Positions 50,671-59,101 of a DNA stretch of 64,000 bases are shown one piece after another. Position numbers and translations under genes: made by a program. The notes below the pieces were generated by a model. That model did no database searches and was not told where the DNA came from. It saw only the letters and a list, made by a program, of their open reading frames with translations. Position 1 is the first letter of the stretch; every line of letters begins with the position of its first letter. Source of the stretch: Bacillus sp. FJAT-29937 (GTDB taxonomy: Bacteria > Bacillota > Bacilli > Bacillales > Cytobacillaceae); contig NZ_LMAS01000011.1 in NCBI RefSeq assembly GCF_001509555.1, forward strand, positions 35,513 through 99,512, read 5' to 3'.

Positions 50671-52611
50671 TCAATCCTCACCATCTAACCAAACACCCTC
50701 TACATGCTTCCTCTTTTGCTGCTTATTGATTTTCCGATATTCCTTTGACTTGAAAATGATATCGAAGTCATAGTTTTCGGGATACAGTTCTCGTCCTTTT
50801 ATATAGAGCTTTAACCGTTTATGATTAATGGCCCGCTTTTCTCCTTGAATTTGAACAACATAATCACCTTTCGAATCCGGGCCTTTGTAAATGATCCCCA
50901 TCTCATTTGTTTCTGTAAATAAAACATTATCTCCTTGTTCAAAAAGGGCAATGCTTTCCGTGCTTGAATCCAGGGATGGCTTTTTTGCAGTCCTTCTCGC
51001 ATATTTATTAATGGCAATTTGTTTTTGATAGCCAGGATCTCTTAAACTCGCTGTATCTAATTCATCGCGATAGCTTCGATTATTCTTATAAGTGATCTCA
51101 TGAGCCTTTTCGATCAATTCTGGGTGCATGCCAAGCTTGATCGCGATATCGAAAGCCTGGCTATTTCCACTTTGTCCAAGAAGGAGCCTATAGGTTGGCC
51201 GCAATGTTTCAATATCAAATTCCATCATCCCATTTAGAAATCCGCTTGTTTTTTCCGCAAATTCCTTCATTTCATTGTAGTGGGTAGTGGCAAATAAAGT
51301 AGCTCCCTTTTGGTAAAGCTGCTCGAGAATCACGATTGCCAATGCCATACCTTCACTTGGGTCAGTCCCTGATCCCAATTCATCAAGGAGGACAAGCGAG
51401 CGGTCATTTGTGACTCGAAGGATATCAATAATATTGACAAGCCTTGAACTGAATGTGCTTAAGTTCTGTTCAATGCTTTGCCCATCTCCAATATCAACGA
51501 ATATATGTTGAAAAATGGCAATCTCGCTCCCGGGATTAGCTGGTATCGGTAAACCTGTTTGTGCCATCATGGTGAGCAGACCAACTGTTTTCAAGGTAAC
51601 TGTCTTCCCACCGGTATTCGGCCCTGTTATAACTAAAGCTCGATGTTCTTCTCCAAATTGAATGGAAAGTGGAACAGCTTTGTTGCCAAGCATCGGATGC
51701 CGAGCTTCTTTTAGATTGATCATATAATCCTCATTTAATATAGGAGTCGAACTGCTTGTTTTTCGGCTATAAGCAGCCTTTGCAAATAGGACATCATAAT
51801 GATGCATCGCTTCGATAGCAATTTTTATTGTGTGCTCATGCTGCAGCACCTTGTCTGTTAATTCATATAAAATCCTTTCCGTTTCCTGCTCTTCAGCCAT
51901 ACGCAAAAGTTCAATTTCTTCTTGAATAGAGCCTAGTTCAGCAGGTTCCATATATAAGGTTGATCCTGACGCGGAAGTGTCAAGAACGGTTCCCTCTACC
52001 TTGGATCGATATTGTCTTTTCACCGAAATGGCAATCCGTCCACTTCGTTCAACGATCAGTGTATCCTGCAGATATGCTGCATACCTTTTCGATTTTACGA
52101 GCTGCTGGGCTTTTTCCTTTAGCTTATCTGTTTGGATTGAAAGCTGTCTGCGCAAATAGGCTAAATCGCTTGAAGCGTGCTGGTCAACCTGCCCATGACG
52201 GATGCATCGGTTAATTTCCTCTTCCAGCTCCCGCACCTCACCAATCGATTCTGCGTATAAGCTCACATTCGGAGCGGCATTGTGCTTATCCTTCATAAAT
52301 TGTTTTAACTTAGAGCAATGCTGCAGGAACGAAAGAACATACGTAAACTGATCAGCACGAATATAGATCCCTTTTTGTGCCTGTGTTAAATAAAGATCCA
52401 TTTCATCAAGCGTGTGAATAGGGACACTGCTGCTAATTTTGATAATTTCTTCTGCTTCCGCGATCTCTTTTAATGATAGCTCCATTCGCCTTTTGTCTGG
52501 CAGCGGACGGAGTGACTGAAGGGTGTTTTTCCCTCGGTTCGTTTTTGCAAAATTGGCGATTTCGTTTAGAATTTCTTGATACCCCAATACATCAATCGTT
52601 TGCTGATTCAT
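50671..52611 (-). CDS. MutS2-like ATPase without Smr domain (with KOW-like C-terminal domain)
   Basis: 646 aa. MutS2-type core: N-terminal clamp/lever (1-300), ABC ATPase with Walker A GPNTGGKT at 330-337, STFSSRL, Walker B SLVLLDE at 405-411 plus GSGTDPSEG, and ATTHYNEMKEFA. A KOW/SH3-like domain lies at about 555-605 (EQGDNVLFTETNEMGIIYKG). Full MutS2 (about 785 aa) ends in an Smr nuclease domain; this protein lacks it and has a basic tail (KSKEYRKINKQQKRKHVEG). B. subtilis MutS2 splits collided ribosomes, so this paralogue may act on ribosomes rather than DNA mismatches. AGGAGG is 8 nt upstream of ATG 52611. Its 380-nt leader looks like an attenuator. Confidence 0.85.
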   Translation of the reverse strand: MNQQTIDVLGYQEILNEIANFAKTNRGKNTLQSLRPLPDKRRMELSLKEIAEAEEIIKISSSVPIHTLDEMDLYLTQAQKGIYIRADQFTYVLSFLQHCSKLKQFMKDKHNAAPNVSLYAESIGEVRELEEEINRCIRHGQVDQHASSDLAYLRRQLSIQTDKLKEKAQQLVKSKRYAAYLQDTLIVERSGRIAISVKRQYRSKVEGTVLDTSASGSTLYMEPAELGSIQEEIELLRMAEEQETERILYELTDKVLQHEHTIKIAIEAMHHYDVLFAKAAYSRKTSSSTPILNEDYMINLKEARHPMLGNKAVPLSIQFGEEHRALVITGPNTGGKTVTLKTVGLLTMMAQTGLPIPANPGSEIAIFQHIFVDIGDGQSIEQNLSTFSSRLVNIIDILRVTNDRSLVLLDELGSGTDPSEGMALAIVILEQLYQKGATLFATTHYNEMKEFAEKTSGFLNGMMEFDIETLRPTYRLLLGQSGNSQAFDIAIKLGMHPELIEKAHEITYKNNRSYRDELDTASLRDPGYQKQIAINKYARRTAKKPSLDSSTESIALFEQGDNVLFTETNEMGIIYKGPDSKGDYVVQIQGEKRAINHKRLKLYIKGRELYPENYDFDIIFKSKEYRKINKQQKRKHVEGVWLDGED

Positions 52612-52657
52612 TTTGAGCCTCCTATTATGATCTTTTATTTAAACCATTTAACTGCAT

Positions 52658-52692
52658 AAAAAAACCGCCATGAACAATATCGCTCATGACGG
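52658..52692 (-). terminator. Leader terminator 2 (proximal to the MutS2-like gene)
   Basis: On the minus strand ACCGTCATGA / TCATGGCGGT with a 15-base loop, then seven T, 47 nt before the start codon. A terminator this close upstream of a gene indicates attenuation. Confidence 0.82.
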
Positions 52693-52782
52693 TAAGAAGA
52701 AATGGAAACATGCAATGGCAAACTAATATTGCGTGCAGCATAATAGGGAGGGAAATGCCCTCATTATTCCTATTTTTGCAAA

Positions 52783-52838
52783 CAAAAAAGCTATGACAAA
52801 ACATGCCATAGCGGGTTCACCAAATCTTCTATGCTATG
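52783..52838 (-). promoter_or_regulatory. Terminator/antiterminator switch (leader terminator 1)
   Basis: Minus-strand order: CATAGC (52838-52833), GCTATG (52812-52807), CATAGC (52795-52790), then TTTTTT. GCTATG can pair either upstream (antiterminator) or downstream (terminator, extended to about 9 bp with GC/GT/AT pairs). This is the textbook layout of a transcription attenuator. Confidence 0.75.
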
Positions 52839-52843
52839 ATGCG

Positions 52844-52900
52844 TGTTCTTAACATCCCTCGAAAAAGCGCACACTTAATAAACCAGTAATTTGACTGGTT
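52844..52900 (-). promoter_or_regulatory. Leader hairpin and sequence complementary to the leader ORF
   Basis: AACCAGTCAAATTACTGGTT (minus 52900-52881) forms a hairpin. Below it GTTAAGAACA (minus 52853-52844) is the exact complement of TGTTCTTAAC inside the leader ORF (52947-52938), so the ORF can be sequestered in a 10-bp long-range helix. Confidence 0.7.
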
Positions 52901-52934
52901 TTTTGCTTTCTTCAAGGCCGTATGAAAATAACGG

Positions 52935-52958
52935 TTAGTTAAGAACATTCACACTCAT
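52935..52958 (-). CDS. 7-codon leader peptide MSVNVLN
   Basis: ATG at 52958, TAA at 52937-52935. AAAGGAG lies 8 nt upstream and is itself placed in a small hairpin AAACTC-AAAG-GAGTTT. Followed by the switch elements and two terminators before the MutS2-like gene. Short leader ORFs of this kind control erm and ABC-F resistance genes through ribosome stalling; here the evidence is layout only. Confidence 0.65.
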   Translation of the reverse strand: MSVNVLN

Positions 52959-52997
52959 AAAACAAACTCCTTTGAGTTTACATTTTTATACAAAATA

Positions 52998-53027
52998 AGT
53001 ATACCTTGGTTAGAAACCAAAGGTCAA
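52998..53027 (-). promoter_or_regulatory. Promoter of the MutS2-like gene leader
   Basis: Minus strand: TTGACC (53027-53022), 18-bp spacer, TATACT (53003-52998). The spacer contains an inverted repeat (CCTTTGGTTTCTAACCAAGG). Transcription would start near 52990, about 30 nt before the leader ORF. Confidence 0.7.
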
Positions 53028-53151
53028 TAATGTTTTTTGAAACTTCAGCCCAAAAATAAAAATAATGGCGTATTTTAGTAAGGAATGAGATAAAGGAAAA
53101 AGTAGGTAGTTTCCAGAATATAAACCCTATATACACAAATGGAGTGAGAGA

Positions 53152-53682
53152 ATGTTTCCAATACTTGAAACAGAAAGATTGCTGCTGCGAGAGCTTGTTG
53201 AAGAAGATACACAAGGGGTTTTCAATTGTTTTTCCAATCCTGATGTCACACGTTTCTATGGACAAGATACTTTAACACACATGGAGCAGGCTAAAGAGTT
53301 TATCCGGCTCTTTGAACAAAATTTCAATGGAAAACGTGGGATTAGATGGGGAATTCAGGTAAAAGACGGAGGAGAAGAAATCATTGGCACAATCGGGTTT
53401 AATCTCTGGTCACCTAAACATAAAAGGGCTGAGATTGGCTACGAAATCCATCCCAATCATTGGCGCAAGGGTTATGCTGCTGAAGCGGTTTCCAAAATTG
53501 TATCATTTGGCTTTAATGAACTTGGATTAACACGAATTGGAGCAGTTGTTTTTATCGAAAATGATGCATCAAATGCACTTCTAACAAAGCTGGGATTTGA
53601 AAAAGAGGGTGTATTAAGAAATTATATGTATCAAAATGGAGTTCCCTGCGATACGAACGTGTACTCTTTATTAAATGTATAA
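53152..53682 (+). CDS. GNAT acetyltransferase (RimJ/RimL-like)
   Basis: 176 aa. FPILETERLLLRELVEEDTQ start, IRWGIQVKDGGEEIIGTIGF, acetyl-CoA loop RAEIGYEIHPNHWRKGYAAE, LTRIGAVVFIENDASNALLT KLGF pattern. Close relative of the gene at 30066. Target unknown. GGAGTGAGAG precedes ATG 53152. Divergent from the MutS2-like leader. Confidence 0.88.
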   Translation: MFPILETERLLLRELVEEDTQGVFNCFSNPDVTRFYGQDTLTHMEQAKEFIRLFEQNFNGKRGIRWGIQVKDGGEEIIGTIGFNLWSPKHKRAEIGYEIHPNHWRKGYAAEAVSKIVSFGFNELGLTRIGAVVFIENDASNALLTKLGFEKEGVLRNYMYQNGVPCDTNVYSLLNV

Positions 53683-53710
53683 CCAGGCATTCAGATAAGA
53701 GGAGATTCAA

Positions 53711-54811
53711 ATGTTAAATGTTATCAATCTAAACTTAGACCCAAACCGAAGAGCTATTATTATTTCAGATGTACACGCTAATCTTTTGTTATTTAAAAGG
53801 CTGTTAGAGAAGGTTCATTACGAGAAGGACGATTATCTCTTTATAAACGGAGACCTTTGTGAAAAAGGAGAAAACAGTTTAGAGGTTGTTCGCTATGTAA
53901 AGAAGATGACAGAACAATCCTCGAATGTTTTTGTCACGAAAGGGAACTGCGATATTTTGCACCGTTATGTATTTATGGGGAATGAAAAAATTCTCAACTA
54001 TATGAAGGCAAGAAAGAATTCTATCTTAAATGAAATGCTGGAGCAGGGGAAACAGTCTTTAACGCATTTCAGTCAAATTCAGCAGCTTGCTCAATATTAT
54101 GAAACTCATTTTAAAGTAGAACTGAGCTGGCTGGAATCTTTGCCTGTGGCTATTGAAACAGAGAATTTCATTTTGATCCACGCTGGTATTGAGGACCGGG
54201 CCGATTGGGAAAAAACAGATGAAAACTTCGCTTTATCTGTCGATTCCTTTTTTGATAGAGGACATCAGGCTAAGAAAACCGTCATAGTCGGACATTGGCC
54301 AGTCGTTAATTATCGTTTTCATTCCGAGAGTTCTAACAATCCAATGATTGATTTTGAGAAAAAAATCATTGCCATTGATGGCGGCAATCAGATTAAAAGG
54401 GATGGACAACTGAATGCCCTTATTTTCAAGAATAATCAATTTTCGTTTGAGTTTGTTGATGAGCTGCATGAGGAAAGGAAAGTTAAAAAAGACTATTTAG
54501 ATCAGACAGGTCGAGTCGGAACGGTCACCTATCCCAATTATGAAATGAGTATTATTCACAGAGAATTTTACTTTACACTTTGCAGGAATATTAAACTTGG
54601 GGTTGAGCAATGGGTGAAAAATGAGTATATAGTTGAAAATGATGAGGGAGTGAGCTGTAAAAATGATTTAAGCACTACGTTTTTATCAGTAAGACAAGGT
54701 GAAATTGTGAAGGTGCTTGACTCAAATACTTCGGGCTATCTATTGGTAAAAAAGAATAATGGTCTTGTTGGATGGGTGCCAATTGAGGTATTCGAAAGTT
54801 TATCATCATGA
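53711..54811 (+). CDS. Calcineurin-like phosphoesterase with SH3-like C-terminal domain
   Basis: 366 aa. Metal-site motifs: SDVHAN (about 20-25), NGDLCEKGEN, KGNCD (GN-type His/Asn motif), HAGIED, VGHWPV. This matches PrpE/diadenosine tetraphosphatase-type Ser/Thr phosphatase folds. Residues about 310-362 (FLSVRQGEIVKVLDSNTSGY, LVGWVPIEVFE) look like an SH3 domain, unusual for this enzyme class. AGGAG precedes ATG 53711; 28 nt after the acetyltransferase, likely co-transcribed. Confidence 0.83.
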   Translation: MLNVINLNLDPNRRAIIISDVHANLLLFKRLLEKVHYEKDDYLFINGDLCEKGENSLEVVRYVKKMTEQSSNVFVTKGNCDILHRYVFMGNEKILNYMKARKNSILNEMLEQGKQSLTHFSQIQQLAQYYETHFKVELSWLESLPVAIETENFILIHAGIEDRADWEKTDENFALSVDSFFDRGHQAKKTVIVGHWPVVNYRFHSESSNNPMIDFEKKIIAIDGGNQIKRDGQLNALIFKNNQFSFEFVDELHEERKVKKDYLDQTGRVGTVTYPNYEMSIIHREFYFTLCRNIKLGVEQWVKNEYIVENDEGVSCKNDLSTTFLSVRQGEIVKVLDSNTSGYLLVKKNNGLVGWVPIEVFESLSS

Positions 54812-54869
54812 TTATTTATATAAAGGAAATCGATACGACTTACATAAAATTAAAAAAAGGAGAATTCCG

Positions 54870-55829
54870 ATGAGTTCATTCCAACCAAACATTCTAGCTT
54901 TTACACCTGATAAGAAAGAGGCCGAAGCTTACGCTGACTGCATTCATAATTTTGGATTTACTTCAGTGAAGGCTGCTGCAACCTTAGAAGAAGCAGAAAA
55001 ATATTTACCGCAGACTGAAATTATTTTAGGATGGAAATTCCCGACTCATATTCTAAATCAGCCAATTGCATCGAATGTCCGCTGGTTTCAATCGATGGGA
55101 GCTGGGGTCAATGATCTTGTTGCAGATAAATCAATTCCCGACACCATTCAATTAACCCGTATTGTGGATCAATTTGGTACCTATATATCCGAATATGTGT
55201 TTACATTTCTCTTGCACATTGTGAAGGATGTCCCGAGATTGAGGCAGGCACAAATGGAACGGAACTGGGATCCTTTCATTTCTGAATCTCTCGCTGATAA
55301 GACAATTGGGGTCGCAGGACTTGGATCGATCGGAACTGAAATTGTCCGAAAAGCTCGTGCCTTTGATATGAATGTGTACGGATTAAGCTTTAGCGGGAGT
55401 CAAGCTTCAATAGTGGATAGCCACTTTACATCAGACCAGTGGTTTGATTTTGTAAAGGATCTCGATTACTTAGTCACAATCCTTCCGTTAACAGAAGCTA
55501 CACATCATATAATCAATGAAAAGCTTCTTTTAGCGATGAAGCCGGATGCTAGTCTTGTCAATGTGGGCCGTGGAGCATTGATAGACGAAGGGGATTTACT
55601 ATCAGTTATGAAGGGGGGACACCTTCGTGCGGCAGTTCTCGATGTGTTTGAAAAAGAGCCTTTGCCAAATGACCATCCATTCTGGTCAATGCCGAATGTG
55701 TTTGTTACCTCCCATTTGTCAGGGCCCAGCACAATCAATGGTGTTTGCGCCTTTTTTGCAAAAAATATTAAACAATTCATGAATGGACAGCCTTTAAACG
55801 GGCTAGTAGATCGCAAACGTGGGTATTAA
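54870..55829 (+). CDS. D-2-hydroxyacid dehydrogenase
   Basis: 319 aa NAD(P)-dependent oxidoreductase. Nucleotide-binding GVAGLGSIGTEI (about 145), catalytic Arg in NVGRGALIDE, Glu in VFEKEPLP, His in VTSHLSG. Belongs to the glyoxylate/hydroxypyruvate reductase-like branch; the substrate is undetermined. AAAAAGGAGAA precedes ATG 54870; the frame continues upstream to 54759 but overlaps the phosphoesterase gene. Confidence 0.9.
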   Translation: MSSFQPNILAFTPDKKEAEAYADCIHNFGFTSVKAAATLEEAEKYLPQTEIILGWKFPTHILNQPIASNVRWFQSMGAGVNDLVADKSIPDTIQLTRIVDQFGTYISEYVFTFLLHIVKDVPRLRQAQMERNWDPFISESLADKTIGVAGLGSIGTEIVRKARAFDMNVYGLSFSGSQASIVDSHFTSDQWFDFVKDLDYLVTILPLTEATHHIINEKLLLAMKPDASLVNVGRGALIDEGDLLSVMKGGHLRAAVLDVFEKEPLPNDHPFWSMPNVFVTSHLSGPSTINGVCAFFAKNIKQFMNGQPLNGLVDRKRGY

Positions 55830-55868
55830 ATGATCATTATTACTATATATAAAGGATAAATAGTATAA

Positions 55869-55917
55869 AGACACCCCAAAGTCGATTCCTTATTATGAAA
55901 TGGGCTCTGGGGTGTCT
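55869..55917. terminator. Long hairpin between convergent genes
   Basis: AGACACCCCA / TGGGGTGTCT with AG/CT inside and a 25-base loop. No good T-run on the plus strand; likely shared terminator. Confidence 0.6.
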
Positions 55918-55925
55918 GTCACTCT

Positions 55926-57299
55926 TTATTGGTTTAAATGACTCTTCCTATAACCATACGTAAAGTAAATGATAAGGCCGAGAATTAGCCAAACAGCGAA
56001 GCCTTTCCATGTAAATGCTGACAGTTGAAGCATTAAATAAACACAGAAGATTACTGCTAAAGCTGGAATAACGGGTACCCAAGGTGTTTTAAATCCACGT
56101 TTGAGATCTGGCCGAGTTTTACGAAGTACGGCAACACCAAGAGAAACAGCTGTGAAAGCAAATAATGTACCAATACTTGTAAGCTCAGCTAATTTATCAA
56201 GGGGAACTAGGCCGGCAAGAGCAGCAACCAATATTCCTGTTACCCAAGTGCTTTTTAAAGGAACTTTTGTTTTTGGATGAACAGCAGACAAAGCTTTTGG
56301 CAGAAGTCCATCCCTGCTAATTGAATAGAACAGACGTGATTGTCCAAACATCATGACGATTAAGACAGTCGTAATTCCAACAATGGCTCCAAGAGAAATA
56401 AAACCTGCTGCCCAATCTTGATTAATATATTGCAATCCAAAAGCTACTGGGTCTTTCACATTTAGTAAATCAAACGGTACAATCCCAGTGAGGACTAAAG
56501 AGACCACAATATACAAGACTGTACAAATCGCTAATGCCGAAATAATCCCAATTGGAAGATTCCGTTGTGGATTTTTAACTTCCTCAGCGGCGGTAGATAC
56601 CGCATCAAAGCCAAAGTAGGCGAACACGACAACTGCAGCTCCAGTAACGACTCCAGAAAATCCAAACGGCATAAACGGAGTCCAGTTATCTGGTTCAACA
56701 TACCAAGCCCCAATGATAATGAATAATAGTACGACAGCCACCTTAATAACAACCATGATGGCATTAAATTTTGCAGATTCTTTTACTCCTCTAGAAAGTA
56801 ATAAAGTAACTAAAAGGACGATAATAACCGCCGGTAAATCGATAATTGTGCCTTTGGAGGGATCAAAGGCATATGTTAAAGCTGTCGGAAAATGAATTCC
56901 AAACCCAGATAATAATCCTTGAAAATAACCTGACCACCCACTTGCTACAGCGGAAGAGGCAAGTCCATATTCCAGAACTAAATCCCAGCCCAAAATCCAA
57001 GCAAATAATTCACCGAAGGCTACATAACTATACGTATAAGCACTGCCCGATGCAGGAATCATCGAAGCAAATTCCGAATAGCATAATGCTGCAAATACAC
57101 ACGCTAAACCTGCAATAATAAATGATAGGATTAAGGCGGGTCCGGCATATTTGGCCGCAGCAACTCCTGTCAAAACGAATACTCCAGTTCCAATTATCGC
57201 CCCAACCCCAAGCATAGTTAGATCTAGAGCCCCAAGTACCCTTTTAAGTGAATTGTTAGAAATTTCATTCCCTACCGCTTTTTTACGAAATAAATCCAT
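55926..57299 (-). CDS. Amino acid permease, APC superfamily (YfnA-like)
   Basis: 457 aa, 12 helices. VGAIIGTGVFVLTGVAAAKY is the APC signature with the substrate-binding GAIIGTG loop; FSGVVTGAAVVVFAYFGFDA and AAEEVKNPQRNLPIGI are characteristic of cationic/YfnA-type amino acid transporters. Substrate probably neutral or cationic amino acids, not determined. GGAG lies upstream of ATG 57299. Single gene. Confidence 0.92.
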   Translation of the reverse strand: MDLFRKKAVGNEISNNSLKRVLGALDLTMLGVGAIIGTGVFVLTGVAAAKYAGPALILSFIIAGLACVFAALCYSEFASMIPASGSAYTYSYVAFGELFAWILGWDLVLEYGLASSAVASGWSGYFQGLLSGFGIHFPTALTYAFDPSKGTIIDLPAVIIVLLVTLLLSRGVKESAKFNAIMVVIKVAVVLLFIIIGAWYVEPDNWTPFMPFGFSGVVTGAAVVVFAYFGFDAVSTAAEEVKNPQRNLPIGIISALAICTVLYIVVSLVLTGIVPFDLLNVKDPVAFGLQYINQDWAAGFISLGAIVGITTVLIVMMFGQSRLFYSISRDGLLPKALSAVHPKTKVPLKSTWVTGILVAALAGLVPLDKLAELTSIGTLFAFTAVSLGVAVLRKTRPDLKRGFKTPWVPVIPALAVIFCVYLMLQLSAFTWKGFAVWLILGLIIYFTYGYRKSHLNQ

Positions 57300-57491
57300 G
57301 ATTTTCTCCTATTAGCTATCTCGATTTTTGTAGAAGTGGCAAAAAATTAAAATTAATATAAAGTACATATTTATTATTTGTACAGATTGAAAAATTTATT
57401 AGGGAAAGGGGAGAAGGATTTAAGATAAGAGCGCAAATTGCTTTTAAGGTAAAATAATAAACAGTATGTAAAAACTACCTGCGAGGTTATT

Positions 57492-58079
57492 ATGAAAAAA
57501 GTTATTCTGCTTAGCGTTTTCATTTCTCAAGTCATATTTTTTATTCTCATGCCGGTATGGCTTGGACTAACAAACCATTTGCATCCGCTTGTTGTTGGGA
57601 TTGTTTGGTTCGTTATTTCTTTTCTAACTTTATTTATTGTTTGCTGGGTGTTTAATGAAAGAGTTCATTTATCACAAGGGGTCCTCAATGGCCTTATATT
57701 TTTCTATTCTTTCGGACTGTTAATCCTATTATTTTTCAGACCGAATGGGACAAATTACGGGGCAGTCAATATCATGCCTTTTAAGACTATTCTTCTTTAT
57801 TTATTTGGAAATGCTGATTTTTTAATTGCCTTTTATAATTTGGGCGCAAATATTGGGTTATTTATTCCATTTGGCGTGTATTACGGGTTTATAAAAAAGA
57901 AAGCTTCAATAAAACAGCTCTTATTTATCACAATTTGTTTGATTAGTATAATAGAAGGTCTGCAATTTGCATCAAAAAGAGGAAGCTTTGATATTGACGA
58001 CCTCCTATTAAATACAGTGGGTGTATGTCTTGGCTATTTCCTTCTCCCGCTTTTTCGCAGAGTCCTATTAATTAAATAA
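57492..58079 (+). CDS. VanZ-family membrane protein
   Basis: 195 aa, about five helices. VanZ-like core: NIMPFKTILLYLFGNADFLI, NLGANIGLFIPFGVYYGFIK, IEGLQFASKRGSFDIDDLLL, NTVGVCLGYFLLP. The NxxGNxxLFxPxG and GSFDIDDLLLNTxG motifs are diagnostic. VanZ itself gives low-level teicoplanin resistance; most homologues are uncharacterised. GCGAGG precedes ATG 57492. Confidence 0.9.
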   Translation: MKKVILLSVFISQVIFFILMPVWLGLTNHLHPLVVGIVWFVISFLTLFIVCWVFNERVHLSQGVLNGLIFFYSFGLLILLFFRPNGTNYGAVNIMPFKTILLYLFGNADFLIAFYNLGANIGLFIPFGVYYGFIKKKASIKQLLFITICLISIIEGLQFASKRGSFDIDDLLLNTVGVCLGYFLLPLFRRVLLIK

Positions 58080-58188
58080 ATGATCATACATGGTTGACCA
58101 ATTAATGATTTTATCATTGATGGGGCAGCCATTTTTACGTTAAAAACCAAGTCGGTTAATGAAAATTTTATACTTTCAAAAAATTTAG

Positions 58189-58217
58189 TTGTCATTCCGG
58201 AAAATATGTAATAGAAT
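58189..58217 (+). promoter_or_regulatory. Promoter of the ABC importer operon
   Basis: TTGTCA (58189-58194), 17-bp spacer, TAGAAT (58212-58217), about 72 nt before the first gene. No riboswitch was recognised in the leader. Confidence 0.55.
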
Positions 58218-58288
58218 AACTTAAAATCATTAAACATAGTATTTGTATGGGAATTAGATGAATTATCTTCTTAAGGGGGATAGAAGGC

Positions 58289-59074
58289 TTGGTTGAATCG
58301 GTATTTATTCGTGTGGACAAAGTGAGTAAAGCGTTTAAGAATAAGGAGCAAACTGTACGAGTATTAAATGATGTGACCTTTGGGATTAAAAGGGGAGAGA
58401 TGATCTCCATATTGGGAGAAAGCGGATGTGGGAAGAGCACATTGCTTAATATTATTGGAGGATTCGAAAGGCCTGATGAAGGAAAGGTTTTCATTGATGG
58501 AAATCAAGTGAACCAGGCGAATAGAAAATGTATTATGCTTTTTCAAAATTACGGACTTTTACCATGGAGATCTGTTTTGAATAATGTAGAGCTTGGGTTA
58601 GAAGGCGAGAAAATGGGGGTTAAGGAGCGGAAGGAGAGAGCTCGCGCATATTTGAATCTGGTCGGTTTAGGGGATAAAGTTGATCTTTTTCCACATGAAA
58701 TTTCAGGGGGGATGCAGCAAAGGGTTGCAATAGCACGAGCTCTTGCGATTCAGCCGGAATTGATTTTAATGGATGAGCCGTTTGGTGCTTTAGATACATT
58801 TAATCGCTATTATCTGCAGGATGAGCTTCTTCGAATTCAAGAGCAGGAGAAGACGACAATTATTCTTGTTACGCATGATATTGATGAAGCGATCTATTTA
58901 TCAGACAGGGTAATAATGATGAAAGCTAACCCAGGTGAAATAAATAAAGAGTTAACGATAACACTTTCCAAGCCTAGAGATCGAAGTCATGGGGACTTCC
59001 AGCAATATCGAAAGACGATATTTGAAGAATTCCACTTTAACAGACCTGCACCTTCAATTGAGTTTAATATTTAA
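58289..59074 (+). CDS. ABC importer ATPase (nitrate/sulfonate/taurine type)
   Basis: 261 aa. Walker A GESGCGKST (about 43-51), Q-loop LFQNYGLLPW, signature ISGGMQQR, Walker B LILMDEPFGALD, H-loop VTHDIDEA. SsuB/TauB-like subfamily. TTG 58289 is the start (AAGGGGGA 7 nt upstream). First gene of a cluster with binding protein, permease, DUF4242 protein and acyl-CoA dehydrogenase-like protein. Confidence 0.92.
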   Translation: MVESVFIRVDKVSKAFKNKEQTVRVLNDVTFGIKRGEMISILGESGCGKSTLLNIIGGFERPDEGKVFIDGNQVNQANRKCIMLFQNYGLLPWRSVLNNVELGLEGEKMGVKERKERARAYLNLVGLGDKVDLFPHEISGGMQQRVAIARALAIQPELILMDEPFGALDTFNRYYLQDELLRIQEQEKTTIILVTHDIDEAIYLSDRVIMMKANPGEINKELTITLSKPRDRSHGDFQQYRKTIFEEFHFNRPAPSIEFNI

Positions 59075-59101
59075 ATTTCCTAGATAAAGAGGAGGGATAT
59101 G

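Noticed and set aside
58080..58288. Riboswitch (e.g. for a vitamin or sulfur metabolite) ahead of the ABC importer.
   Set aside because: No known riboswitch core recognised and the leader after the promoter is only about 65 nt.
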